Counted from the first letter of the stretch, positions 22,521 through 33,635 are shown. The stretch is DNA of 64,000 bases from Cervus elaphus (GCF_910594005.1 NC_057825.1:52483037-52547036); one strand, 5' to 3'. Numbers and translations are program-made. Notes: generated by a model not told the origin, from the sequence alone.

Positions 22521-23580
22521 TTCAGTTCAGTTCAGTCGCTCAGTCGTGTCCGACTCTTTGCGACCCCATGAATCACAGCACGCCAGGCCTCCCTGTCCAT
22601 CACCAACTTCAGGAGTTTACTCAAATTCATGTCCATCGAGTCAGTGATGCCATCCAGCCATCTCATCCTCCATCATCCCCTTCTCCTCCTGTCCCCAATC
22701 CCTCACAGCATCAGGGTCTTTTCCAATGAGTCAACTCTTCGCATGTGGTAGCCAAAGGATTGGAGTTTCAGCTTCAGCATCAGTCCTTCCAATGAACACC
22801 CGGGACTGAACGCCTTTAGGATGAACTGGTTGGATCTCTTTGCAGTTCAAGGGATTCTCAAGAGTCTTCTCCAACACCACAGTTCAAAAGCATCAATTCT
22901 TCTATGCTCAGCTTTCTTCACAGTCCAACTCTCACATCCATACATGACCACTGGAAAAACCATAGCCTTGACCAGACAGACCTCTGTTGGCAAAGTAATG
23001 TCTCTGCTTTTTAATATGCTCTCTAGGTTGGTCATAACTTTCCTTCCAAGGAGTAAGCATCTTTTTACTTCATGGCTGCAATCACCATCTGCAGAGATTT
23101 TGGAGCCCAAAAAAATAAAGTTTGACACTGTTTCCACTGCTTCCCCATCTATTTCCTATGAAGTGATGGGACCAGATGCCATGATCTTAGTTTTCTGAAT
23201 GTTGAGTGTTAAGCCAACTTTTTCACTCTCCTCTTTCTCTTTCATCAAGAGGCTTTTTAGTTCCTCTTCACTTTCTGTCATAAGGATGATGTCATCTGAA
23301 TATCTGAGGTTATTGATTGTTCTCCCAGAAATCTTGATTCCAGCTTGCGCCTCTCCCAGCCCAGCGTTTCTCATGATGTACTCTGCATATGAGTTAAATA
23401 AGCAGGGTGACAATATACAGCCTTGACATACTCCTTTTCCTATTTGGAAGCAGTCTGTTTTTCCATGTCCAGTTCTAACTGTTGCTTCCTGACCTGCATA
23501 TAGGTTTTCAAGAGGCAGGTCAAGTGGTCTGGTATTCCTATCTCTTTCAGAATTTTCCACACTTTATTGTGATCCACAGT
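22521..23580 (-). mobile_element. BovB LINE with target duplication
   Basis: 1.06 kb antisense BovB, little diverged, from the tail to the RT domain. Flanks read CATACGATGCTG (22509-22520) and CATAGGGTGCTG (23581-23592), a 12 bp duplication with 2 mismatches. Its tail lies 18 bp from the tail of the sense BovB at 22289-22502. Confidence 0.95.
23156..23560 (-). pseudogene. BovB reverse transcriptase relic (motifs B-C)
   Basis: A 134-codon minus frame with the LYAGQEATVRTGHG block, motif B (GVCQGCILSPCLFN, where P is replaced by C), motif C reading YSDD instead of YADD, and LNIQKTKIMASGPITS. The frame ends there, and the C-terminal part continues in another frame at 22847-23137. Defective. Confidence 0.9.
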
Positions 23581-24255
23581 CATAGGGTGCTGTAGGAATA
23601 CAAATTTCTGAAAATGGGATGACAGTTGGATTAAATAGCATTATCAGAAAGAATCTTTTAAGTATTAATTCCAGGTTGATATAGTTACATGTCCTCAGTT
23701 GTTATCTCCTCGAAATTAGTCTTTACCATATATCTTTTTCCTATTTTTACTTATAGAACTCATTTAAAAAATATACTGGATCCTCCTTCTATAGTTTCTG
23801 TCTTTCATTTTATTTTTTGCTATTGTCAGTCTTTTTTTTTTCCTCACTTTTTGCTGCATTCTGAGTAATTTTAATGTCATCTTCTAGCTGACTAGTTCTT
23901 TCTATCCTAAGTCCAATATGCTACATTAATACACTTCCAAACATGATCTTTAAGGTTTTTAATTTTGTCATTAAATGCTTAAATTCTAGAAGATATCTTT
24001 TGCTTTCTTTCAAGTCAGTTGACCATTATATATATATATATTTTTTTTTTTTTTTCTATAATAAATTCTATGTTTTGTTATTTGGTGCTTTAAACATTTA
24101 AAGCACATTTAAAATGTGCTTTTAAGCACATTTGCTGTAAAATCTCTCTTAATTCTAACATATGAAGTTTTTATCAGTCTGTTTATACATATTCTCAATC
24201 ATAAGTTTTCATATCATTTACCATAATCCTGGTAAACACTGATGCCTGGTGGTCA

Positions 24256-24568
24256 CTGGGGCTTCCCTGATAGCTCAGTTGGTAAAGAATCTACCTGCAA
24301 TGCAGGAGACCCGTGCTTGATTCCTAGTTTGGGAAGACCCCCCGGAGAAGGGATAGGCCACTCACTCTAGTATTCTTGGACTTCCCTTGTGGCTCAGCTG
24401 GTAAAGAATCTGCCTACAATATGGGAGACCTGGGTTTGGTCCCTGGGTTGAGAAGATCCCATGGAGAAGGAAAAGACTTCCCACTCCAGTATTCTGGCCT
24501 GGAGAATTCCATGGACTGTATAGTCCATGGGGTTGCGAGGAGTCAGACACGACTGAGCGACTTTCACT
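24256..24568 (+). mobile_element. Dimeric Bov-tA SINE
   Basis: A partial unit (24256-24377: tRNA-like head, 'ggagaagggataggcc', ending 'tagtattcttgg') is joined to a full unit (24378-24568) ending 'gactgagcgactttcac'. Flanking copies of about 13 bp, CTGGTGGTCACTG and CTGGTGGCCACTG, mark one insertion event. The same join point after 'tattcttg' is seen at 43659-43912, so the dimer is a retrotransposing form. Confidence 0.88.
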
Positions 24569-24616
24569 TTCGCTGGTGGCCACTGACCTAGATAGGAAAT
24601 TGCTAACTAAATCATT

Positions 24617-24618
<2 letters not shown>

Positions 24619-24658
<40 letters not shown>

Positions 24659-24676
24659 GTATATATATATATATAT
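24619..24676. repeat. (ATCT)n and (TA)n microsatellite
   Basis: About ten ATCT units followed by a TA run. Likely length-polymorphic. Confidence 0.95.
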
Positions 24677-24878
24677 TTAAGGGTTGCACATCCACCACTG
24701 ACACAGACCTTGTATACACTGGGTCACATTTGTGGCAGGGCATCATTTGAGACTGCAATTTCTTGGTGATAACTTTCTCCCCCTTTTAATATCTCCTTTA
24801 AAGCACCTTGGGTTTAAGTTAAAGAGTATATTTACTGCTGTTTTTCTCATTCTATGAGGATTTGGTTTCTTTTCCGAA

Positions 24879-25118
24879 TGTCCCATGTGGCACTAGTGGT
24901 AAAATAACAAAACAAACCAAAAAAAACACCTGCCAGTGCAGAAAACATAACAGATGTGGTGGGTCTGAACCCTGGGTTGAGAAGATCCCCTGGAGAAGGG
25001 CATAGCAACCCACTCCAGTATTCTTGCCTGGAGAATCCCATGAACAGAGGAGTCTGGTGGACTACAGTCCCTAATGTCCCAGAGTCAGAAATGAGTGAAG
25101 CAACAGCATGCACACACA
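24879..25118 (+). mobile_element. Bov-tA SINE with internal A-rich insert
   Basis: Head 'gtggcactagtggtaaaata', then an extra A/C-rich stretch (about 24902-24928), then 'cacctgccagtgcagaa' and the full BOV-A body to 'gtgaagcaacagc'. Confidence 0.9.
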
Positions 25119-25187
25119 ATTTCTTTTCCAGAAAAGAGAAAAAAGAAGGGAAAATAGAGCCTCAGCTATGAACGTATGATCCAATCT

Positions 25188-25741
25188 GTTAGTTCAGTCA
25201 CTCAGTTATGTCTGACTCTTTGTGACCCCATGAACCACAGCATGCCAGGCCATCACTAACTCCCGGAATTCACCCAAACTCACGTCCATTATGTCAGTGA
25301 TGCCATCCAACCATCTCATCCTCTGTCGTCCCCTTCTCCTCCTGCCCTCTATCTCTCCAAGCATCAGGATCTTTTCCAATGAGTCAGCTCTTCACATGAG
25401 GTGGCCAAGGTATTGATGTTTCAGCTTCAACATCAGTCCTTCCAATGAACACCCAGGACTGATCTCCTTTAGGATGGACTGGTTAGATCTCCTTGCATTC
25501 CAAGGGACTCTCAAGAGTCTTCTCCAACACCACAGTTCAAAATCATCAATTCTTTGGCGATCAGTTTTGTTTATAGTCCAATTCTCACATCCATACATGA
25601 CTACTGGAAAAACCATAGTCTTGACTAGATGGACCTTTGTTGACAAGATAATGTCTTTGCTTTTTAATATGCTGTCTAAGTTGGTCATAACTTTCCTTCC
25701 AAGGAGTAAGCATCTTTTAATCCCATGGCTGTGATCCCATA
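25188..25741 (-). mobile_element. BovB LINE, 5' truncated
   Basis: Antisense BovB from 'gttcagtcactcagttatg' to 'cttttaatcccatggctg'. The minus frame 25392-25688 (MTNLDSILKSKDI... CENWTINK... ELWCWRRLLRVPWNARRSN) is its RT C-terminal relic. Confidence 0.94.
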
Positions 25742-26597
25742 GAGAAGTAGTTAAAAAAATGTGGTTGCTCTAGTTTGAGTAAACTATTTGAGAAACAAAC
25801 TAAGAAAAAACAACTAATATAAAATATTTAAATTATAAACAAGAACTTCACATTCAATCTATCATTATCTACCATCAGTTTATAAATATTATATTTATTT
25901 CTAAGAGATTGCAAAAAAGACAATCATCATTACACGTTCAGGATTAGCCTCTAAATAAATGATAAGTAATGACATTATGAAAATAAATGCATCCCTTTTT
26001 TTTTTCTGCTTCAGTTAATTCCAAGAATATCCTTCTTCTGATTTTCTGGGATGTTTTCCAATATAAAACCAATAAAGAATGTAGAGCTTATGAAGATAAA
26101 TTTTTTATATGCCATCTATATTGAAGTATTAAAGAGGGATTAAAATAGATATTGTCAAAGTAGAAAATTATTTAGAGAAAAAATTAGTCCCATCTCTTAT
26201 TTTTATCTATTCAGTTCTAAGAAATCAAATCTACTCTTGTACCAAGAATATTATGCTATGTTTCAACAATGAGTTTGCTTCATTTTGTTAACAAATTTTA
26301 AAAGGCTTTATATAGATGTTGCTGATTCCGTAGATCTGAAAAAGAAAGAAGGTTAAAATACTGAGGAGAAAAATAAATGTCCTAATTTAAAACCAAAGTG
26401 GAATTGCAAACAGTTGTATTCTTCCTTTAAAAATGGCTTAGCTCTGACTTTCTGAAAGTTGTAGGGAGGACTGTGAATCTGTATCAGAGGTTAGAGCAGA
26501 GGGGATGAAAAGGTCACTTTGCAAGTTAGACAATGAGAACTCACTGGGAGTGGCAGTATGAGTGAAATCTTTGACATTGTGAACTAGGAACTACTTA
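25742..26597. other. Unique interval
   Basis: No gene or recognisable repeat. Confidence 0.5.
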
Positions 26598-26735
26598 AAG
26601 CTAGACCTATGCCTTATTAATATTTCATGCCTCATTTCTAGCAGTGTGCCAGACACATGGTAAAAACACTCAATGGATATTTTGGATGCTTGCAGGATTC
26701 TCTGGATGATTGAGGGGAGGAATCAATGCATTTAA
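26598..26735 (+). mobile_element. L2-type LINE 3' fragment
   Basis: 'cagtgtgccagacacatgg' followed by 'aacactcaatggatatttt' resembles the L2/MIR-class 3' end. Short and old. Confidence 0.5.
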
Positions 26736-26834
26736 TGTGCACATTGTAGACTGTAATCGTCAACCAATGTAAATTTTCTCTTTCGTATCTTACCACGATA
26801 CTAGTGCACATAGATATCTCTTTTGTTGTTTTTT

Positions 26835-26975
26835 TTTTCCACTAAGCATTTTTTAATTTAAATGTTTTATTTTCTATTGGGATATAGTTGATTAACAATA
26901 TTGATAATTTCAAGTGAACAGTGAAGTAACTGAGCCATACATATATATGTATCCATTCGACATTTTAGGATGTTC
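26835..26975 (-). mobile_element. L1 3'UTR fragment
   Basis: T-run, then 'tattgggatatagttgatta' and 'agccatacatatatatgta', antisense to the L1MA-type 3'UTR. Confidence 0.6.
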
Positions 26976-27839
26976 ACAGAACAAAGCATATTTCATTTTT
27001 TATTATTTTATTGGAAAACACTGTACATTTTGCATTTGAGATTTCATACACTCCTTCTAAGGAGGAATGAAATGCCATGACACACACTTCCAAGGCTGTG
27101 ATTTTTGGGAAAAGTGACAGTATTCAGAGACAATCCTCTTTGGTCCAAGACAGATGTTCTACTAACAGAGAAGATAAAATATCAGGGGAATATTTGAACC
27201 AACTTATTTAATTGGGGAAAGTGGGAAAAGAAATTTAGGGTAAAGTGGAATGTGGGTGACTGTACTAATAGCTGATAAAATCAGATTGCCTTGATTTTTA
27301 ATTCTAAGATTATGGAGGAAGAATGGTGGAGCAGTGTTTTAAAATAAAACTATGAGTAATTACAGGAGGCAGCTTCAAAGACTAATAATCAAAGTTAAGT
27401 CTCAGATGCAGTTTTCTCCTCTCCACACCAAGTTCATACATAACTGCTTCAAATAAATCATAGTTTATTGTAAAGTTGGCAAATAACAGTGCACCATGGG
27501 AGATAAAGAGGAGATTAGCTTTGCTTTTTATTAAGTAGCTAGAGGCAAATAAAAGTCATAAAAGTGTTTCAATAAGTGACTGTCTCAACATATCTTATTG
27601 GAGCGGCATCAAATATGCACCCTCCCCCACTGCACCTCCTACACATATATTAACAGTGGTCAATGGAATCTCATTATTGTTCCCTACTTAATACAAAGCC
27701 AAGTTTAGAAACCCTTGCCTCTGAGTAGCCTTTCTGGATGGTTCTAAGTACTGAGGATAATTTTGCATGTAATGGATATAAAAATAGATATTTGCATATT
27801 TTCACAGGTCATACATTTTGTTTCTTTTATTTCTTAATC
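26976..27839. other. Unique interval
   Basis: No gene or recognisable repeat. Confidence 0.5.
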
Positions 27840-28635
27840 TTGCATAATTCTATGTTATAAATATTTTCTCTTACAATTTTTTTCTATAATTTTTATAGTG
27901 GTAAGTTTTACATTTGTGTCTGTGATCCATCTTGAGTTAATTTTTGTATTTGGTATAAAGTATGGATTGAGGGCTTCCCAGGTGGCACTAGTGGTAAAGA
28001 ACCCACTTGCCAGTGCAGGAGACAAAGAGATGCAGGATTGATCCCTGGGGTTGGGGCGATCCTCTGGAGAATGGCAACCCACTCCAGTATTCTTGACTGG
28101 AGAATCCCATAGACAGAGGAGGCTGGTGGGTTATGATCCATATGGTTTCAAAGAGTCGGACACCACTGATGTTACTTGTCATGGCACACACAGATTGAAG
28201 TTTATTTTATTATAGTTGAATATCCAAGTTATTAAAAAGACTATCTTTTCTCTACTGAATTATTTTCAATTCATGTTGAAATCAATGTGGGCTTTTTTTT
28301 TTTTTCCTGGACTCTACTTTGAGTATTGATTTGTTTGTCTGTCTTAACAGTACCATACTATCTTGATTACTACAGTTTTACCATGAGTCCAGAAATCAGG
28401 TAGTGTTAATTATCCAATTTTGTTTTCTTTTTCAAAGTTGTTTGGTGATTGTAGGTCCTATGCCATGACATGCGAATTTTAGAATAAATTTTTGGTTTTT
28501 ACAGAAGATACATATGTAGCTTGCTTAAATATAATAGATTCCAAGAATGTGATTGTCTTATTGAAGTATAAAAACATAATTACCCAAATTTCTCTTTTAT
28601 CGGAGTTTACATTTCCACTAGCATAGGGTGCAAAG
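27840..28635 (-). mobile_element. Old L1 ORF2 relic split by SINE
   Basis: Antisense L1 ORF2 with 'gatccatcttgagttaattt' before the SINE and, after it, 'atatccaagttattaaaaag', 'agtaccatactatcttgatt' and 'gaaatcaggtagtgtta'. It becomes unrecognisable near 28500-28635. Confidence 0.7.
27972..28197 (+). mobile_element. Bov-tA SINE
   Basis: Head 'gcttcccaggtggcactagt', body 'gaatggcaacccactccag', end 'gacaccactgatgttac'. It is nested in old L1. Confidence 0.93.
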
Positions 28636-29461
28636 GCAGTATGCACTCCATTCACATCATCCACCATATGGGAAGTATTATGTATTTTACTATCTAATTC
28701 TGCTGTTGGTTAACAAAATACAATACTTCAAAATCATTTCTTTTTTTTTTTTCAAAATCATTTCTAACACACACACATGCATGCACACACACACATATAA
28801 TGTTAATGAGAAATAGAATATTTTCTGTGAAGGTATTTGAGAGAATTTAAGTAATATATTTTTCCACCTTATTGTTCTCTCTACTTTGGTAATGTTATAT
28901 GGACATTTAAATGAAAATAATGGTATTATTTATCAAGGCATGTGTTATTTTCTAGAATAATATTTGACATTTCCATTTAGTTTTTAAGTAGCTCCTCGCT
29001 TAAGTATAGTTTTCTAAAACCAGGAAATAAAATTGAAAGTGCAAATATGATGATAATAACCAAGATCAACTAATACAGATATCTATATAAGTATCATAAA
29101 GCTACTTAAAAACTAAATGGAAATGTCAAATATTATTCTAGAAAATAACACATGCCTTGATAAATAATACCATTATTTTCATTTAAATGTCCATATAACA
29201 TTACCAAAGTAGAGAGAACAATAAGGTGGAAAAATATATTACTTAAATTCTCTCAAATACCTTCACAGAAAATATTCTATTTCTCATTAACATTATATGT
29301 GTGTGTGTGCATGCATGTGTGTGTGTTAGAAATGATTTTGAAAAAAAAAAAAAAAAGAAATGATTTTGAAGTATTGTATTTTGTTAACCAACAGCAGAAT
29401 TAGATAGTAAAATACATAATACTTCCCATATGGTGGATGATGTGAATGGAGTGCATACTGC
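28636..29461. repeat. Inverted duplication, about 360 bp arms
   Basis: Left arm 28636-28993 and right arm 29100-29461 are reverse complements, with a 106 bp spacer (28994-29099). Reading both through, I find no substitution. The only difference is a T/A homopolymer of 12 versus 16, which accounts for the arm lengths of 358 and 362. The arms include an (AC)n-ATGCATGC-(AC)n block and a tail-only insertion. The right arm joins directly to an L1 3' end. Identical arms mean a recent event or an assembly fold-back. Confidence 0.93.
28727..28765 (-). mobile_element. Poly(A)-only insertion with target duplication
   Basis: A run of T (28741-28752) separates two copies of TTCAAAATCATTTCT (from 28727 and 28751-28765). 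The mirror copy in the right arm holds 16 A at about 29341-29356 between copies of GAAATGATTTTGA. It was present before the arms were duplicated. Confidence 0.65.
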
Positions 29462-29743
29462 TTTTGAACTCTGTGGGAGAAGGTGAGGGTGGGATGTTTC
29501 AAATGAACAGCATGTATACTATCTATGGTGAAACAGATCACCAGCCCAGGTTGGATGCATGAGACAAGTGCTCCGGCCTGGTGCACTGGGAAGACCCAGA
29601 GGAATCGGGTGGAGAGGGAGATGGGAGGGGGGATCGGGATGGGGAATAAGTGTAAATCTATGGCTCATTCATATCAATGTATGACAAAACCCACTGGAAA
29701 AAAAAAATAAATAAAAAAAAAAAAAGAAAAAAAAAAAAAAAAA
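29462..29743 (+). mobile_element. Young L1 (L1-BT type) 3' end
   Basis: A 5'-truncated L1 3'UTR: 'ttttgaactctgtgggag', 'gatgcatgagacaagtgc', 'gggaagacccagaggaatc', 'catatcaatgtatgac'. It ends in a tail of about 45 A-rich bases. The usual last 35-40 bp ('tagcctccaac' region) is absent and the tail begins after 'aaacccactgg'. The long tail and the low divergence by eye indicate a recent insertion. Confidence 0.9.
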
Positions 29744-29967
29744 GAAAACTATACTTAAAACCATATTTTCAGGTATACCTGCTAGCAAACATTGTTGATA
29801 TGCAGTTATACACTGTGATTTCAGTGTTCTTTGGTTCTGAGATCTACCTATGCTTCCAATATCTATCCACATTTACCTTAATGTGTTCTGTTCTAGGTTC
29901 TTGCATTTATTTTAGTGAAAAAATACATATTTTAGATAAAATTTTGTATCTGTGTATGTGTGTATTT
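29744..29967. other. Unique interval after L1 tail
   Basis: Starts with AGAAAACTATACTTAA (29743-29758), the exact reverse complement of 29000-29015 in the spacer of the inverted duplication. No other feature seen. Confidence 0.6.
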
Positions 29968-30099
29968 CTGGAGGAGGGCATGGCAACCCACTCCAGTATT
30001 CTTACCTGGAGAATCCCCATGGACAGAGGAGCCTGGTGGGTGACAGCCCATGGGGTCACAAAGAGTCAGACACGATTGAATGACTAAGAACAGCATAGC
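29968..30099 (+). mobile_element. BOV-A SINE, 5' truncated
   Basis: 'ggagggcatggcaaccc' to 'gacacgattgaatgactaag'. No tRNA-like head. Confidence 0.92.
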
Positions 30100-30159
30100 A
30101 CTTTTGTGTATTTAGAGTCATTCTATTATTTTATCCCAAATACAGAAGATTAGAGTATA

Positions 30160-30918
30160 GACAGTCCCTGACTTACAATGACTCAACTAATGACTAATGA
30201 TTTTCCAAATTCACAATGGTGTGAAATGGATATAACATACAGTAAAAATTGTACTTCAGATTTTGAATTTTGATCTTTTCTCAGGATAGTGATGTAAGGT
30301 ACCATACTCTATCCAGATGCTGGGTAGAAGCTGTGACCTCCCAGTAATCCACAAGATTTCCCATGTAAACAATCAGCACCATAGATTGTTGATCAACATT
30401 GTTGATCAACATTGTAACACACACTTACAACCATTCTGCTTTTCACTTTCAATACAGTATTTAATAAATTACATCAGATTTTCTACATTTTACTACAAAG
30501 CAGGCTTTATGTTAGATGATTTTGCCCAACTCTAGGTTAATGTAAAGTGTTCTGAGCACATTTAAGGAGTCTAGACTAAGATACAATGTTGGTGTTTGTG
30601 TGTGTGCTTCATCTCTCAATTGTATCCGACTCTCTGTGACCCCATGGACTGTAGCCCATCAGGCTCTTCTGCCACGGGGTTCTCCAAGCAAAAATACTGG
30701 AGTGGGTTACCATTCCCTTCTCCAGGGGATCTTCCCAGCCCAGGGATCAAACGCTGGTGTCCTGCACTGAAAGTGGATTTTTTACCCTCTGAGCCACCAG
30801 GGAAGCCTATGACGTTGGTAGGAAAGGTGCCTTAAATGGATTCTCAACTTACAACATTTACAACTTATCATGCATTGTTGGGATGTAAGCTTTTTGTAAG
30901 TTGAGGAAGATCAATATA
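30160..30918 (+). mobile_element. Tigger/pogo-like DNA transposon fossil, split by SINE
   Basis: Starts 'acagtccctgacttacaatg' and ends 'gtaagttgaggaagatc', imperfect inverted ends, with the internal 'cacttacaaccattctg' and 'agatgattttgcccaact' blocks of a mammalian MER element. It is non-autonomous, with no transposase seen. Internal bases 30385-30410 hold two copies of the 13-mer ATTGTTGATCAAC. Confidence 0.6.
30592..30808 (-). mobile_element. BOV-A2 SINE nested in DNA transposon
   Basis: Antisense SINE with the tRNA-like end 'ccctctgagccaccaggga'. The flanks 'atacaatgttggt' and 'tatgacgttggt' look like a diverged target duplication. Confidence 0.92.
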
Positions 30919-33507
30919 TAGGCTAAGGTTGCAGAACACGGAATATACTTTTCCTTAACTTCCTAGATTTATTTAAATTCTATCTGATTTTTTATTAATT
31001 TGATCATTTCAGTAAGATCTGGTTATTGATTAAGCTCATATGCACCAATCTTCTGCAGAAGTCTTCATATCAAGCATTAATAGATATTCTTTTTAGGAAC
31101 ATCTGCTTGGTTTTAAGGCTCAGAAGCTGTATAAACATCACATTTAATAATATCAGTGCATAGAATTCTCAACTGAACTTGCATGCTGCTCTTAGAGACT
31201 CAGAAATTTGCTGCAGGCATTAACATTGTATGTCCAGAATAAATCTTAGAACATAGATATACGACATTGAACAACTAACTTAAGAAATATTTTCTTCATA
31301 TGTAAAATTCAGAGCGTTATTCATCAAATACTGTATATATGTGCATGTGTATGTATGTGTGTGTGTTCGAGTATCTGCTATGTGATTAATATACATCATG
31401 TTTCAATGTACTTATTAAAATATTTCAAATATCAATTATTGTTTGTATAATGGAACTTTGTTTTTAGTTTACTCTAAAATGTACCTTTAATATAGCAATG
31501 TAGCAGTCACATTTTCCCAATCACTGTAGTTTTATATCCAGTCACCTACCTATACCATATCAACACCTATAAGGAACCTATGTGACTCAGTAAGAACCTC
31601 AAGGCATTCTCTGGCATCTTAAGAAAAGATAAATGGAGTAGGATGACCGCTTTTGGACTTTGAGAAATGACGTTCATATGAGAAATGCAAATCTGTGTAG
31701 TACTAGGCTGACACACACCCTTGTCTATATCATAAATTGTAGACTTTCCCTCTGTGATGTAATGGAGATCATCAACCCAACGGCTTTTGAGCCCAGATCG
31801 CTCCCTCTTTCCCTTCTCTTTGAACTGAAGACTTTAGAGTTTCCATCAAAGATGCGGATTCTTAATAAGACACACAAATAGGACTTGTTACATTTGAGCA
31901 GCACTATGTTTAACATCGGTATTTCATTCACTAAGGAATATACAAACTGAAGAATTTATTAATCTTTTGCCACAAAAATATGCTGGAGGTTAAGAAATGA
32001 TTGCTCATATAAGAGAGAAATCATATTATTTTTAATAATTAAATATGGTGTTTGTCTGCCAAAGTTGGGAGAATCACTTTCCCTGATACATATTTTTTTA
32101 ATTCTCTATGTGTGTGCATGTGTGATTGTGTGTGTAAATATTTTAATGTCAACTCTTTTGTTGATCATATTATTGCTATTCAATAGGAATAGAATAGGTC
32201 AGCTTCTCTTAACCTCTGACATCATGAATTGCTCTTGTTATTTCCCTACAGTGGTCAGTATTCCATATGTGTAAGGGGAACATAACTTCATACTCGAAGG
32301 AAGCATTTTATTTTTGTATCTGAAAATAGGTACATCCAAACATATATGTCCATATTTGATAATTTAAAGTAGAAATGGGAAATTAAGCTACCTTTAAGTT
32401 TGAAAGTTTGTCCCCCCTTTATTTTTTCTTAGAAATATGAACTTAATTCTGACTCTATGCTCACTCTTTCCTATTGGTAATGTTGCCTCAATTTATTTTA
32501 ATTAGTTCTTGATAGTCAGCTTCTCTGTATATTTTACAATTTGTATTTTTCTTTTATAGCAGGGATAGTTCTATAAAGCATTGGATTTAAAACCAGTGTA
32601 CTTAGCTATGATTCTCCATATTGTGACAAACTGCTCTTGTCTTTGTGTAAAAAAAATGCACTGCATAAATTCTCTTAAGCCTTTATCCTTTTGGGGGCAG
32701 GTACTTTCTATGTCTGGTGGAACATTGCAACATTTTCAGTCCTTATCAAATGTCTTTTGTTTGTAAAAAAGTTCATGATTCACCACCATGCTTTTTGGCC
32801 ACAGAAAGCAAAGAATCTGCTCTGTAATGAAAACACAACCTTTCAGAAAGGGTTCAAGGAAATTCTTTTTATGGCCAATGAGTAAATAACCTGTGAACAT
32901 CTTCACAATTGAGCATTATTAAGTTAAACGGGCTTATTAAGATTCATAAAACAATTATAGACATTAGACTGAATTCTCTTGTAATTTTCTTGTGCCTGTC
33001 CACATATTAAAGTCAATGGGAACTTTATGCTTTCGGCCATGAGCAAAATGTGGCCCATTTTGAATAAGAATAGCATCACAATTATACTAGCTGAGATAAA
33101 AATTAAAAGGTCCATCAATTCTCATGCTTCAGAGGATAAGATTATAACCAGATAGTGCCAGAAAGTTTCTTCTGGGCATGAGGACTCACTAATGGACAGG
33201 TGAACTATGACAATTTTCTTTTGGCCCCCTCCTCATAATGTCTCACACACAGAGATATGCCAAAGATAAGACATCAAAGCAAAGCAAATGGGGCATTTGC
33301 ATTTCACCAGGATGAAATCCTCCCAGGGTCTAACATATTGAGACATAGAGTTCCTAACAGGTGTGGAAAATTTCAATGAAATTATTTTAGAATTTCATCC
33401 AACTCAGTGGCAATGAAACTTACCTTCTACTTCTAAACTGACTGTTTTTGTCTTTACATGTGTTCTGGTAATTCACCTTAAACTATGTTTAGCTCTAGGT
33501 ACAACAA
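30919..33507. other. Longest repeat-poor interval
   Basis: About 2.6 kb without a recognised interspersed repeat. A (GT)n run lies at about 31333-31366. The 73-codon frame 31660-31881 overlaps a locally GC-richer stretch (31770-31860) but has no recognisable domain, and its antisense is also open. I call no gene. Confidence 0.55.
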
Positions 33508-33635
33508 TGTGTGCTCTCAGTCGCTCAGTTGTGTCTGACTCTTTGTGACCCCCCAGGACTGTAGCTCCTCTGTCCATGGAATTCTCCAGGCAAGAATGCT
33601 GGAGTGGGTTGCTGTTTCCTTCTCCAGGGCATAGC
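33508..33635 (-). mobile_element. BOV-A SINE, truncated
   Basis: 'tgctctcagtcgctcagttg' to 'ctgtttccttctccaggg'. It lacks the tRNA-like half. Confidence 0.9.

Larger units (their letters stand above)
23581..24878 (-). mobile_element. Probable old LINE relic with simple repeats
   Basis: 'gctgcattctgagtaatttt', 'cttctagctgactagttc' and 'ttaaattctagaagatatc' recall antisense old L1-type sequence. It is interrupted by a TA/T run (24029-24056), SINEs (24256-24568) and an (ATCT)n run. 'ctggtggtcactgg' before and 'ctggtggccactg' after the SINEs are a target duplication. Low confidence in the family. Confidence 0.35.

Noticed and set aside
24063..24130. 'aagcacattt' and its complement repeated near 24.1 kb, considered as a regulatory palindrome
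   Set aside because: Short, imperfect and within AT-rich old LINE sequence. Likely chance.
29669..29872. Frames with long K or F runs near 29.7 kb
   Set aside because: They translate the A-tail of the L1 at 29462-29743 in either direction.
31660..31931. Overlapping 73-codon plus and 68-codon minus frames
   Set aside because: Both strands are open over the same bases, as expected by chance. Kept only as a possible conserved non-coding spot.
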